Source of the DNA: Phytophthora sp. 'mugwort'
Taxonomy: Eukaryota > Oomycota > Peronosporomycetes > Peronosporales > Peronosporaceae
Reading direction: 5' to 3'
Length of the DNA: 64,000 nucleotides
NCBI GenBank assembly: GCA_033558025.1
Contig: JAUCEF010000005.1
Location: forward strand, 248,001 to 312,000
The first letter of the stretch is position 1, and each line of letters opens with the position of its first letter. Position numbers and translations under genes: made by a program. Shown one piece after another: positions 34,601 to 45,016 of this stretch. The notes under the pieces are model-generated. The model was not told the DNA's origin. It did no database searches and saw nothing but the letters and a program-made list of their open reading frames with translations.

Positions 34601-36156
34601 GCAAGTCTCGAGATGAAGTTGTGACGAAAGAAGATATTGCGATGGAGCTGCACAATGTCAATAAGCGAGTGATTGGTGCAAACTACCGACTCCCACCCGA
34701 GGCTTTTACGAGAGAAGAGCTGCAACAGGCAGTGGTAACAGGGCGCATTCGTACGCCAAGCGATGAGATGCTATCACGTTGTCCGGAAGGTAAAAATGCA
34801 AACGCTATGGCACACTATGCCGCCATCAGCTACGCTGCTAACGCGTTCCAGGAGGTGACGAGCTTCCGCTCTCGAGTGGATCTTGTGAAGAATCGACTGC
34901 AAGATACTTTCCCGTATGACGAGTGCAGCAGTCTGGACGGTGTACCTATCCCAAAGCAGCGAGCACGCTGGACATTCAGCCAGTCAATTGCGGATTGGTT
35001 ACTAGGATTTGATGCGTCGGCGCTGAATATTAAGCGGAAGTTAAGTGCCGCGCATCGTCAAAGACTGGAGTGGGCATCTGCTGCGTTTACGTTGCGTAAC
35101 CGGTGGCTGCAGCGAGGACTCGGATGGTGTGACCATGAGTTTGGAGAAGGTGTCGGAGTGAAGGTGCTACTTGATCGTCTGCTCCTGTTTGAAGCTGCTA
35201 ACAAAATGGATATGGTGAAGACGGAAAAGCTGCTCAGGGAGGTTCGTGACAAGTGCTCGAAATTGAGAGAGCGGGAACAGGAAGCACAAACAAAACTTGA
35301 GGAACGGTACCAGGCGAATCTTGAGTTCCTCGAAAAGCTCGTGACCCAAGCGGAGCGCTGCATGAACAACCGGAAGCTGCATTCAGAAGAGACGCCAGTG
35401 CTCCTACACAAGCTTGAACAGGTGTGTGTGGTGCCCAAGGGACTAAACGATCGTCACCGCGAAGCCTATCACACGGTTGCAACGCACTGGCTGCCACATC
35501 AACAGCATCTCGCGGAGCTCGTCAAGATGCACAGGGAGGGCACTTTCAGCATCACCCGCACGCCCGAACTGCTTGGACAAATGCAGTATCACACAGAAGG
35601 CAAAGCAGGTTCGGAGGAGTTAAGCGAAGACAAGGTAGCGGCCTCTGCTCAACGGGTGGCCCCTGAGTTGCAGGCAACGTTCGTGGACCGGAAGTTGAAC
35701 GAAGTGCGGCTTGGACAGCGCAAGGAGCCGTCGAGTCTGCACTTGGATCTGAATACGGAAGACGATCTTGCTAACCAACCAGCGGACGATACAGCGTGGA
35801 AAGAGTTGTCACATTCACAGCGGGTTGTGCAGCCTTTATCGCCACACGAGAAGCAGACAAGCTGGAAGGTCGTGAAGAACGCAGTAGCAGCGAACGCGGA
35901 GTTTTCAGCGGCATCACCGAGCAAATCCAAGGCCGAAAAACTGAAGGTAGCGATCGAGCCAAAGGTTGCTGCCCAAGCTGCGTCTCCTCGTCGAAAGCTG
36001 TCGTTGAGTGAAGAGCTGAAGGAGTTGCTGCTGTCGCCGACACAGTGGCTGACAGGATCAGGCATCCAAGTGGACTCGATCCGCCCCGACATTTATTTCC
36101 CGAAGGAACTTGTTCTGGAAACTACCAGCGACTCGATGAGCGGTCCAAGAAAATAA
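19644..36156 (+). CDS. Giant PH / multi-C2 / DEP-like protein, about 5,474 residues
   Basis: Two exons, 19644-21842 and 21931-36156, joined by an 88-base GT-AG intron inside a C2 domain. Order of modules: PH domain (residues about 6-108); C2 domains at about 143-250, 329-428 and 669-770, with calcium-type aspartates (for example D-M-N-G-K-S-D-P-Y and D-L-N-G-Y-S-D-P-Y); a weaker C2-like unit near base 22,500; a Tudor/Agenet-like barrel near 22,975-23,110; a DEP-like domain near 24,690-25,090; a second PH-like region near 25,290-25,790; a strong C2 near 26,800-27,090; further Tudor-like segments near 28,430-29,270; a C2-like unit near 30,715-31,150; then arrays of a roughly 55-60-residue helical repeat with an H-x-x-R-T-P core (32,390-33,200 and 35,310-35,590, with two earlier copies near 28,080-28,300). 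There is no membrane segment. I infer a peripheral membrane scaffold recruited by calcium and phosphoinositides. I know no named family with this architecture. Confidence 0.88.
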
Positions 36157-36342
36157 AGAAAAGAAGGAGCGAGTCCAGTGAGCATTTGCTAGGCATGGTA
36201 ACCAGTTTATGAATGAATATTATGCATAATTCTACTTGTGTACATGGTTTACTGGAATTTCTTGTTTTTTTCGTGATATGTATTTTATTAGTTGTTGGTA
36301 CTGTAGCGTTGATAGTGATGTTTTTTTTTTTGCTGACGCTTT

Positions 36343-38113
36343 TCACTGCTCCCTCTGCACACGCAGTTCGCGAGTGAGATAGTAACCAGACTTGTGCAGA
36401 TACGTTGGAGGCAGCTCCATGGCGCGATTTTGCTCCAACACCTGCAAGAACAACGAATGTTAAAGAGTAAAAAACAAAGAAATTGGCGAAAATTCTGCAA
36501 AAACAATGAGGAAGACGTACCCGATTGGAAAAGACTTCGAAGTCGTCCTCAGTCATGGGTCCGTATAGAAGACTCCACTTACCATCTACAAGCACGAAAT
36601 AGTAGCGTTCGTTCTCACCATGCTCGTACCAACCTTCTTCGCCTTGCACAGTGCCTGGACACGCGTTTAATATACCACTCGAACTTTTGCTATTGTGCTG
36701 CTTTTTACTGCCACCGCCCAGGAGTGATCGCATCTTCTCGCCAATTTGTCTGCCAAGGCCCGCCTTAATACTGTTGCGTTTGGTCGTGGAGGAAGTGTTG
36801 GTACTGGTACGCCCTTCGTCATCCTTCCGACTTGAGGACACGTTCGTCGCCCGTCCATCCGATGACCCGTCACTACGTTCCGTCTCTTCTTTCTTCCCAC
36901 TGTCTCGACTGGACTCTTCCTTCTTGCTCGACATGGTAGTAGGTTTTGAAGCTTCAGCAGCTTTTTCCTCAGACTTGACATCGAGCTGACTCACTCCCTT
37001 CTCCACTTCTTGTACAGTTGCAATCGATTTCCTCTTCTTTTCGGCCTTCCGGGCTGAGCGAGAGCTTTCTTCAGGTTCCGACTCGCCATCATCCTTCTCG
37101 CGGTGTTTCTTGCTGCGTCTCGAACGTCGTTTGTAGTCGCTTTCATCCTCGTCTTCGTCCTCACTAGAACTTCGGCGATGTCTGTGACGACGACGACGAC
37201 GTCTCCGTCTGTAGCTTCCGTCCGAATCCTCCGACGAGGTTGAATCGGACGCACTGTCACTTGACCCACGTCGATGACGGCGACGACGACCGTGTCGACC
37301 ACTCCGTTTCCCCCCATCACTCTCACTGGACTCGCTGCTATCTCCATCGCGATGACGTTTCTTCTTCGAGTGTTTGCCTTTACTACGAGATCGTTCCGTG
37401 TCTTCTGGTGCTGCTCGTGATCTAGCACTTGATACATCCTCACTAGCTCCACCTCGTACTGTATCTTCTTCTCCTGGTTCGCACTCACGATGCTTTCGGT
37501 CCTTCTTCTTCCGTTTGCGCGGCGACTCATTGCCTTCATCTTCAGCGTTTGCAGCTTCTTTGCGAGGCGAACGTGCTGTAACAGGACCCGCTTCTTCCGG
37601 TTCACTTGCCTCAATGGCCTCACGCTTGTCTTTCTTCCGCTTGTCCTTCTTTTGCTGCTTCTTGCGCTGTTTCTCGACTGCTCGCTGAGCTTCGTCACTC
37701 GTCCCAGTGTCGGCGTCTAGGAATTCCAAGTAGGACGACGGGACGTAGCCCACTTCGTCTCCTATTTCGCATTTGAGGTACCCCGTGCGTTTACTAGACA
37801 ACACCTTGACGAGATCTCCCATACGTAGCGACAGTTCTTCCTCTCCGGAAGCTTTCCGGTCTCGCACGGCCCGAGCCATCGTTACTCTTTGCTCGTCACG
37901 CGCAGACTTCGCCACTGTAGTTCGCCCCGTGTTAATTGTCGCTCGACTTGAGGCTGGTGGCGCAGTTACTGACTCGGTGTTATCCACATACGTCGCCACC
38001 ATCCCAGAGCCGCTACCAAGCGGCATATTCGAATACGAGTCGATCGAGTCATTCGTCAAGCCTTTAACCTGCCGCACCGCCTGCTTCGGCTTGGTGGTGA
38101 GCGCCGGCAACAT
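36343..38113 (-). CDS. SH3-domain protein with long charged RS/KR-rich tail
   Basis: Model: exon 1 38113-36521, 79-base intron (GTACGT...TTGCAG), exon 2 36441-36343; 563 residues. An SH3 domain occupies about residues 75-135: A-R-A-V-R-D, L-S-L-R-M-G-D-L-V-K-V-L and G-Y-V-P-S-S-Y-L-E match its ALYDY-like, RT-loop and terminal motifs. Residues 150-430 are almost entirely charged (K, R, D, E and S), with runs of arginine and SR/SE repeats. The C-terminus returns to ordered sequence (G-W-Y-E-H-G-E-N-E-R-Y-Y, D-F-E-V-F-S-N-R) and continues across the intron to R-V-Q-R-E-Q. Binding of proline-rich ligands is expected; the tail could mediate nuclear or RNA association but that is only inference. 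It converges on the giant gene with 186 bases between the stops. Confidence 0.8.
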
Positions 38114-38484
38114 GTGGGACGGCACTGCCGAGCTGTTCTTTTAGCTTGTAGCGTTGCTATCGGCACCGAGAGAGGGCGGGCGGAGGCCAGCAGAGATGAG
38201 CTAGCACTAACTAGACTCAGGCAGGTCGGCTGTTATATCTCATCAGACCCAGCAACGAAAATAACTCTGTGTCCTGCAGGCTAAATGCTTCAATGCCGAG
38301 AATAGACGCACCAGCTTCTGGTCCAAAATTTAGGACGCTTAAATACATGTCACCTGTATTCGCCGTACAGTACCGGTATACGGTAATCCCGTATGTGTGA
38401 TATATGATAAATCCCTCAAATCACCTGGTTTTTAGAACATGCGACGTGTGCGAAAATCTCAAATAACTAGTGGTCGTCATTGCG
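38114..38484. promoter_or_regulatory. Divergent promoter region, SH3 gene / GRC3
   Basis: 371 bases between divergent start codons. It has an AT-rich stretch with TGTGATATATGATAAAT near 38,395 and several ACGGTATAC-like direct and inverted bits near 38,370, but no element can be assigned with confidence. Confidence 0.3.
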
Positions 38485-40410
38485 ATGGCGGACATTTCGC
38501 GCTACGGTCCTGGGGCTGGCGAGGCGGCGTCTTTGCCGCTGTACCGCGCATTGAGCGTGCGTTCGGGCAATGTGGTGGCACTGGGGATGCGCAAGTCCGC
38601 TTCCGTGAATTGCGCCGGGATGGCTCTTTTCCGGGTCTTCCAGGGCAACGTGGAGGTGTTGGGCTACCGTCCGCCTCTGGGTGTGTATTTCTCGCTGCAT
38701 TCGCCCAAATGGAACAATCTGCTGGTGATCGAGGGTCGAACAGCCAATGAAAAGACTCAAGCACCGTTCGGACCCAACAACGTGAGTCTGTTGCAAAGTA
38801 TGGAGCCAAACCTGCCATCAGAAGCTGTGAACGAGGACGAGGAGATCGCGGCGGACAAACTGGCCATGCAACTCGCGGACGACTTCCCCATTGTATTGGT
38901 GCTGCGAGCCATCCCCGTCACATTCGGGAATATCATGAGTTTCTATGAGAACGCACGGCCGGAGAAGCCGTCGGCGGTACTGCCTGGATTCAAGATGATC
39001 ATCTCGAAGCACAACCAGAACGTGCTGAGCGCGCTTACTGAAGGCTTTGACTGTTCCAGTGCTGTGCCTGTCACCGCAGATCCGTCGCATCATGACTGGA
39101 AGACGCCGGAGCGAGTACTAACGGAGCTTGTGGTCGTGGACTCGTTCAAGACTCTGAATTTCACGGAGCCCTGGCAAATGACGGCGGACAGACTACAAGC
39201 GAGTTTGCTGGCACAAGAGAGCTCGGCGTCACAGAAGATCGTTGTGTGCGGCGGCAAAGGGGTGGGAAAATCTACGTTTTGCAGGTATCTCGTGAACCGT
39301 TTGCTCGCCACGTTCGGAACTGTGGCTTTCCTTGACACGGATTTGGGTCAGAGTGAGCTGACGCCGTCTGGACTTGTGGCGCTTCACGCCTTGACGACTC
39401 CACTGCTTGGGCCTGGCTTCTCGCACATGAAACCCCCGATCCGGTCCTTCTTCTGTGGTAACGCCAACCCAGGCAACGATCCTCTGTATTACATGAAGGC
39501 TGTGAAGAGCTTGCTACGTTTGTACGAAGTCAAGTGGGGGAACCAGGTTCATGGTACTAATGACAGTTCCAGTAGCAGAGAAGATCGACACTCCAGTGTC
39601 CCACTCGTGATCAATACGGACGGGTGGATCAAAAGCATGGGCCATGACTTGCTGTGTAATGTCATCCAGGAGACAAATCCCGACCACGTCGTGCAGCTTG
39701 TGGCCGCGACGAAGAACAAACAGTTCAATGTCCCGACAGAAGGCAAGTGGCGTCTTCACGCCGTCCCACCTTGGGACCCCGTCGGCCTGACGCAACCTGC
39801 GCGCAGCTCCAAGGAACTACGTCTTTATCGCTTCCACTCCTACTTCCTATCTCGCACTCGCTGTGAGCTCCCGCGTTTAGCATTGCAGAATCTCCAAGTC
39901 TTGTCTGAGAAGAACCGCGTAGACAGCGACATCTACCGCGCGTACACTCAACTTACGCCCGTCGCCGTGTCATTCGACCACGTCGATGTCGCGTTCGCCG
40001 GGTCTTCCGTAGCTCCGAGTCAGCTCCTGTTTTCTCTCAACCTCTGCGTCGTGGGTCTCTGTATCAATCCCGACTATAAACCTATCGAGCACGACGAAGC
40101 CGAACGACGTGAGGGACCACCACGTATCGTGCTACAACCCGTTCATGCTCCGTGTCTTGGCGTGGGCATCATTCGAGCTGTAGATACCGAAAAGCGTCTG
40201 CTGTTCGTCTTGAGTCCGCTTCCTCTCTCGATCTTGAAGCGTGTTAATCTGCTCACTCGCAGCAGCATGTCACTCGATAACATTATTCTATCTGCACATG
40301 AACCCGTCCAAGCTCCATACGTTGTCACGGACGTTGTCGCATCGGACGGCACCGGATCTGCTGTCATGCAGAGTCGCAACAACCTCAAACGCAAGCGCGA
40401 CGGCAAGTAA
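38485..40410 (+). CDS. NOL9: GRC3/NOL9 polynucleotide 5'-hydroxyl kinase
   Basis: Nucleolar kinase that phosphorylates 5'-OH RNA ends during ITS2 removal in pre-rRNA processing. Single exon, 641 residues from the ATG at 38485. The CLP1/GRC3 P-loop G-G-K-G-V-G-K-S-T-F lies near base 39,250 (residue about 256), followed by the family motif L-D-T-D-L-G-Q-S-E-L-T-P-S-G (Walker B and clasp region), whose spacing and D-x-D-x-G-Q signature separate GRC3/CLP1 from other P-loop kinases. The N-terminal part (G-N-V-E-V-L-G-Y, L-G-V-Y-F-S-L-H-S-P-K-W-N) matches the GRC3 beta domain. The C-terminal K-R-K-R-D-G-K may be a nuclear localisation signal. The length fits NOL9 better than CLP1 (about 430). Confidence 0.9.
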   Translation: MADISRYGPGAGEAASLPLYRALSVRSGNVVALGMRKSASVNCAGMALFRVFQGNVEVLGYRPPLGVYFSLHSPKWNNLLVIEGRTANEKTQAPFGPNNVSLLQSMEPNLPSEAVNEDEEIAADKLAMQLADDFPIVLVLRAIPVTFGNIMSFYENARPEKPSAVLPGFKMIISKHNQNVLSALTEGFDCSSAVPVTADPSHHDWKTPERVLTELVVVDSFKTLNFTEPWQMTADRLQASLLAQESSASQKIVVCGGKGVGKSTFCRYLVNRLLATFGTVAFLDTDLGQSELTPSGLVALHALTTPLLGPGFSHMKPPIRSFFCGNANPGNDPLYYMKAVKSLLRLYEVKWGNQVHGTNDSSSSREDRHSSVPLVINTDGWIKSMGHDLLCNVIQETNPDHVVQLVAATKNKQFNVPTEGKWRLHAVPPWDPVGLTQPARSSKELRLYRFHSYFLSRTRCELPRLALQNLQVLSEKNRVDSDIYRAYTQLTPVAVSFDHVDVAFAGSSVAPSQLLFSLNLCVVGLCINPDYKPIEHDEAERREGPPRIVLQPVHAPCLGVGIIRAVDTEKRLLFVLSPLPLSILKRVNLLTRSSMSLDNIILSAHEPVQAPYVVTDVVASDGTGSAVMQSRNNLKRKRDGK

Positions 40411-40494
40411 AAAAACACGAATAGAGCGATAGATTTTTCACTGTTTCATGGACGACGTCAATTGATCTCAGCCTGTAGCTGTCTTCCTCTCTGT

Positions 40495-40827
40495 CTAGCT
40501 GCTGATGACGCAGACCTCGTTGTGTTTGACATCTCGGTAGCGTGTTAGACACTCGTCCATGTCGATCTCCGGCTCCGGCCACGAATCCAGCGTGAGTGCG
40601 AGCTCTCTTCTCTCTTTCCACCAGCTCAGGACGTCGCGCAGCTGTCGCCACTCGAATATATGCGGCCCACTCAGCCTTGACACGACTGAAGTTCCCAGCG
40701 GGACGTCTCCACTTGGTCGCCAACTCGACTTGGCTTGATTGTCAAACAACGACCACATGGACGAGCTGGCGAGCAGCAGCAACCACGGGATAATTGCCAC
40801 GCACACTAACAACACCAAGCGGATCAT
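40495..40827 (-). CDS. Small single-pass membrane or secreted protein, unknown
   Basis: ORF of 110 codons with an ATG start. Residues 3-22 (L-V-L-L-V-C-V-A-I-I-P-W-L-L-L-L-A) form a strong hydrophobic segment that can act as signal peptide or signal anchor. The rest is soluble, tryptophan-rich (W-R-P-S-G, F-E-W-R-Q-L, L-S-W-W-K-E-R) and ends C-V-I-S-S. No RXLR or LFLAK motif is seen, so there is no support for a host-translocated effector. It is convergent with GRC3, stops 84 bases apart. I do not recognise the family; existence as a gene rests on length, start and composition only. Confidence 0.5.
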   Translation of the reverse strand: MIRLVLLVCVAIIPWLLLLASSSMWSLFDNQAKSSWRPSGDVPLGTSVVSRLSGPHIFEWRQLRDVLSWWKERRELALTLDSWPEPEIDMDECLTRYRDVKHNEVCVISS

Positions 40828-41049
40828 TACTGATTCAAATATCGAAATGACAAATGAAGATCGGGGCGACGGTTCGTCGGATACCGATCAACTTGAGCAA
40901 ACATCAGGTTGAACGCGGGCGATCCATTTACTATTTACGGTCGAGCTACAACTTGGTATTACTCCTACTCCCGGAAGGAAAAGTCTTTGTCTGCGGCCTT
41001 GGCGTGGGGTGTCGCGATGGCGCCCATGTGGTAGTCCCCGCACGAAACC

Positions 41050-42556
41050 CTATATGGTCCAGAAGAGAGCCAAAACAAACGCGTTAGCTACAATAACGGC
41101 GAAATACCAGCGAGTCACGTACGAGGTGATGTTAACATCGACCAGAGCCTGGATTTGCACTGGCTGTAGCTGGTTCTTGCGGTCGCCGTGACCCAGACAA
41201 TTGGAACTGCCCTTGCCGAACGTGAAAATCTTGCCGTCGTCCGTGAGCGCCGCCGTGTATTGCCGTCCACAAGCCACCTGAACCATCTTGTGCTCATTCA
41301 CAGCCGTCATCTCGTGCGGCTCGATCCAGATCTTAGCGCCCCACATGTACAGACGTCCGTCCTCCGTCACAGCAGCGGCGTGGTCGTAGCCAGCCGCGAT
41401 CTGCTTGACAGACAGACCGTTGAACGTCTCGACCAGCACGGGAATTGATTCGATGTTGTACACGTCCATGGCCAGACCACCGCCAATTCCCAGCTGATTC
41501 TCTGCATCAGCAGCACAACAAACAGCATGTAAGCACCCATACAGCGCTCCAAAGACTATCTAAACAGCTACGCCAAACGCACGACTGTTGCCTCCCCAAC
41601 TGTACAGCTCGCCCTTGTCCGTCAGAGCAAAGGAAAAGTCGCGTCCAGCAGCAATCGAAACAATGTTGTCCTTGGAGAAGAACTCGATGGGCTCAGGCAC
41701 CTCGCACGTGTCGGACTCGCCGTTGCCCAAACGTCCGTACTCTCCGTTGCCCCAGGCCCAGATCTCGCCGTCCTTGGTAAGCGCCACCGTGTGGAACTCA
41801 CCGCACTCGACCGTGGCAATAGGTGCTCCCTGATCCACCAACGTCGTGAGCAGACGCGGCGTGGGCTCGTCCTTGCCGCCTGCGTGGCCAAGTCCACCGG
41901 CACCTTTCATGGTGGAGCCTCCCCATCCCCACGAGTACATTTTGCCGTCCTCGTCCACAGCTGCCGTGACGTAGTCTCCACATGAGACGTCTACAATCTT
42001 GATGCCCTTAAGTGCCTCCACCTCACGTGGCAGTGTCTCCATTTCGCTGGTCTCTCCGAGACCCAATTTGCTATACTCGTTGCTGCCCCACACGTACAAC
42101 TTGCCGTCTTCGTCAACTGTAGCAAACACAATCATAATTATGTCAGCAATGATAACATAATACCAATAAGTATTCTGTACTGTGAGACGTACTAGCTGCG
42201 CTATGGCTGGCACCAAACTCGACGTGGGTGATAGACCTGCCCTCGAAGGCCTCCACCAGCTTGGGCGACAGCTCCTCGTACGCATTGCGGATGCCCGATT
42301 TGACTACAGACCCGTGGCCCAGCTGACCCAGCGTGCCGTTGCCCCATGCGTACACTGGCACAATGCAATGAATGATACCGGCACATTTAGAGAGTTAAAG
42401 AGTGGGGTCATGCGAGATAGCGACAGAGGCTGGCGAACAAGACGCACCGCTGGACTGTGTGGCGAAGGAGGCGGTACGTAGTGCACTGCGCATGGACAGG
42501 AACCTGGCGGCGGTGGCGCGTCGCCCCGCCGATCGGAGTGCGCCGAGCAGGACCAT
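41050..42556 (-). CDS. RCC1-repeat protein, mitochondrial-type leader and C-terminal membrane segment
   Basis: Model: 42556-42448, 42354-42193, 42116-41572, 41499-41050; 421 residues with short introns (72-93 bases) and consistent phases. Exon 1 encodes M-V-L-L-G-A-L-R-S-A-G-R-R-A-T-A-A-R-F-L, an arginine-rich, acid-free sequence typical of a mitochondrial presequence. RCC1 repeats follow with the usual landmarks: Y-A-W-G-N-G-T-L-G-Q-L-G-H-G, L-Y-V-W-G-S-N-E-Y-S-K-L-G, I-W-A-W-G-N-G-E-Y-G-R-L-G, L-Y-S-W-G-G-N, I-F-T-F-G-K-G-S-S-N-C-L-G-H-G. The last residues W-Y-F-A-V-I-V-A-N-A-F-V-L-A-L-F-W form a membrane helix at the extreme C-terminus. The nearest known type is mitochondrial RCC1L/WBSCR16 or plant RUG3, which lack an obvious tail anchor. 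The exon-4 acceptor is one of two adjacent AGs. Confidence 0.85.
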
Positions 42557-42950
42557 GACAATCCCGAGCTTCCTCTATCTATGCAGCGAGATATGTGTGG
42601 CGACGACGTGGAGCAACGTAAATGCTACATCAAATTGTGTAAGTGGTGTGTACGATGGTGCACCACATATATCCAAGTGTAGCCATTTCTTGGTTAGCGC
42701 TCTCTAAGCAACACGACTGATACCCTGAGTCACGACACTGTCGGGTGCAGCAACTTGTCCAGTGACTGGCGCACAAGCTGCTGGCACGTGTACACGGTAC
42801 ACGGCTGCACCGACGAGACAGTCGGGAAGTCATACTGGTGATTGGAAGTAGCGCCTGTCAACACGTCCCGATGATCCGTTCACATGTTAAACACGGGAAA
42901 GATCCGTTGTCGTATCCACATCTCAATCAACGCTCTCCCTGCCTTAAACG
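42557..42950. other. Intergenic region at edge of the gene-dense block
   Basis: About 390 bases between the RCC1 gene and the secreted-protein pseudogene. No coding or RNA feature is recognised. From here onward intact genes give way to decayed sequence. Confidence 0.5.
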
Positions 42951-44822
42951 ATGTCGGCGAATGTGGCGGTGTTGCTCGCCTTGTTAGCAGCAACGTTTAG
43001 TGAAACGTCGTGTGCGAAGATCTACACGCTCACCAACGTGTCAATGCCACTCACTAAGGTGACCCCTGCTGGTGATTTCACCCGTACGCCAGATCTTCCC
43101 AAGCCTCTATTCAGCTCTTCAAGTGACGACGCAAACTTTGCAGCAAACTTCACGGCTAGCATTCGATCGGCGCCGCATAGCTACTTGTCTAGTAAGAGCG
43201 ACGACACATCTGCGCGAGATGGAGACGACTCTGAAGACAATAGTGATGATGCTTTTACACACAGTGACAAGGCCGAGCATGGCTCAGGATCGATAGCGAC
43301 ACGAGCAGTGATGACACAGCTCTAAAGCCCGGCAGCGTGCTGAACGCGACTAGCACCATTGAGCAAACTTATGTCAACTGGGTTGGTACCTCAATGACCA
43401 ATACGTATTCGTGCGTGCTAGCGCAAAGCTCACATTGCCAAGACGTGTCCTCTAGGATTCGATAGCAAACTTGGGATGTGCTGGACGCAGTGTCCTTATT
43501 CGTATCCGGTAGAGTGTGGACTCGAGTGTATTCGACGAAACGACGACTGTGGGTCGGAAATATTTTACAAGGTTGCTGTCGTGGTCCAGACGGCGTTCTC
43601 GCTCTCTACATGGAGCATATACGGCGACATGCAAAATTGGGCAAAGGGAGTTCAACTCGCCATCAGGTGCAGCAAATATATGATCAGTCTTATTAAATCG
43701 TTGGTCAGATACATCCGCTTCATTAAAGTTCACAACCCAGAAACGACACAAGACAAGCTTCTCGCCATCCTGTACCAGATCGACAATGCTCATTATCGAT
43801 ATTCCCGTGACGATTTCCTATTGTATCGGGAAGAAAGGGTCAGAGGAAGTCAAGTTTGTTGACAGTGTCCTCACGACTGCGGAGTATATGCTCTGAGAGA
43901 AATCAAAACCAATGAAGCATTCATTCTGTCGAGTTGGAGTGCGTTTACAAATTTCATGGAGAGCATCGCACTGGGTGATTCAATTGCTTCGTTGAATGGG
44001 ACGGATATCAAGCTGAAGTCAGCATTGACGTCCAACTCGACCTGTGGCTATGACATGAAGCGTCTGCTGGATCGTACGTGGATGACCGTGGCGGAACTGC
44101 GTCGACTAAACCCTAAAATCTCCGAGGACGGCATTCGAGTTATCATGAGCCAGTCCAACCTCATGCTGAATGATATCCCTATTGCAACAAATAGCTGTAT
44201 GGAAGAATTAACGGCGGATTCGGACGAGCTTACTGCGTATGCCACGCGTGATACTCTTCGAAAGACATTTGGAGCCATCGTGGACGACTTGATCAGTGTA
44301 GGAACGAGCAACAACGGTACTTTACTTAGTTTTGGGGAGTACGCCTTTAAGATCGCAGACAGAGCGATTGCTTTCTGGGCCATTTGGAACCCGTTTTTCG
44401 TATCTTCCGTAATTTCCGAGTTCGTTCAGACGTTTTGCGGCCCCACGCAACTCATCGGAGAGATTGACGACGGCAATGTAAAGAAAGCACTTGGCATGTC
44501 GATTGTTCAAGGAGCTTTCAACAAAAGTGACGGTATGTGGGCGAAAATGGGCACTATCACCATTACGTTTAAAAGTATTGATACAGAAGACGTGAGCGTC
44601 AACATCAGTGATAAAGTTGCCGAGGTTCCAGTTCCAGCAGGGAAAACTGTGGTTTGGGTGTCGAATGCGACGGCGATGGGAGGGAAGACATTGTACCTGG
44701 ATCGGTGGCGGCCTGGTTTTCTGGGCCTTCCTGGTACTGGCGGTGGCTCGCTGCTTTTGTGGATCCCTCGATCGACTCATGGGGGCAGTTTGCAACTTAT
44801 TGCCATGCTGAGTGTTAGTTAA
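42951..44822 (+). pseudogene. Decayed secreted protein gene, oomycete-type family
   Basis: The reading starts with a clean signal peptide (V-A-V-L-L-A-L-L-A-A-T-F-S-E-T-S-C-A) at 42951, followed by a Ser/Asp-rich linker. Continuity needs a frame change near 43,290, another near 43,450 and another near 43,855-43,900, where a stop also interrupts. The conserved core begins with G-F-D-S-K-L-G-M-C-W-T-Q-C-P-Y and C-G-L-E-C-I, continues with a helical segment and ends at 44,822 with D-R-W-R-P-G-F-L-G-L-P-G-T-G-G-G-S-L-L-L-W. I recognise this pattern as a multi-copy secreted family in Phytophthora without assigned function; that recognition is from memory and not searched. The final 288 codons remain open, so decay is recent. 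No RXLR motif is visible. Confidence 0.7.
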
Positions 44823-44855
44823 TAAGTTCCTGAAATGTTTTTACCGGTATAAGTA

Positions 44856-45016
44856 GTACTGTTAACCCTGTCCTAACTAATCCCTGCGTATGGTAATTAT
44901 TAATAACGTATACATAGCGCAATTGACTTGGTTCTTAAACAAACTCCCTGTGTTTCTTTAATATTAATAAGCAATCAATCCACGAGACTTACTAATTAGG
45001 ACAGGTTTAACAGTAC
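44856..45016. mobile_element. MITE-like element, 161 bp with about 25-bp terminal inverted repeats
   Basis: The left end GTACTGTTAACCCTGTCCTA (44856-44875) is repeated inverted at the right end, where the strand reads TAGGACAGGTTTAACAGTAC (44997-45016) with one mismatch over 20 bases, and similarity extends about five bases inward. The interior is AT-rich and non-coding. No clear target-site duplication is seen. Size and structure fit a non-autonomous DNA transposon; the parent family is unknown. Confidence 0.6.

Noticed and set aside
40495..44822. RXLR or Crinkler effector genes
   Set aside because: Both candidate secreted frames were inspected for RXLR-dEER and LFLAK motifs downstream of the hydrophobic leader; none is present.
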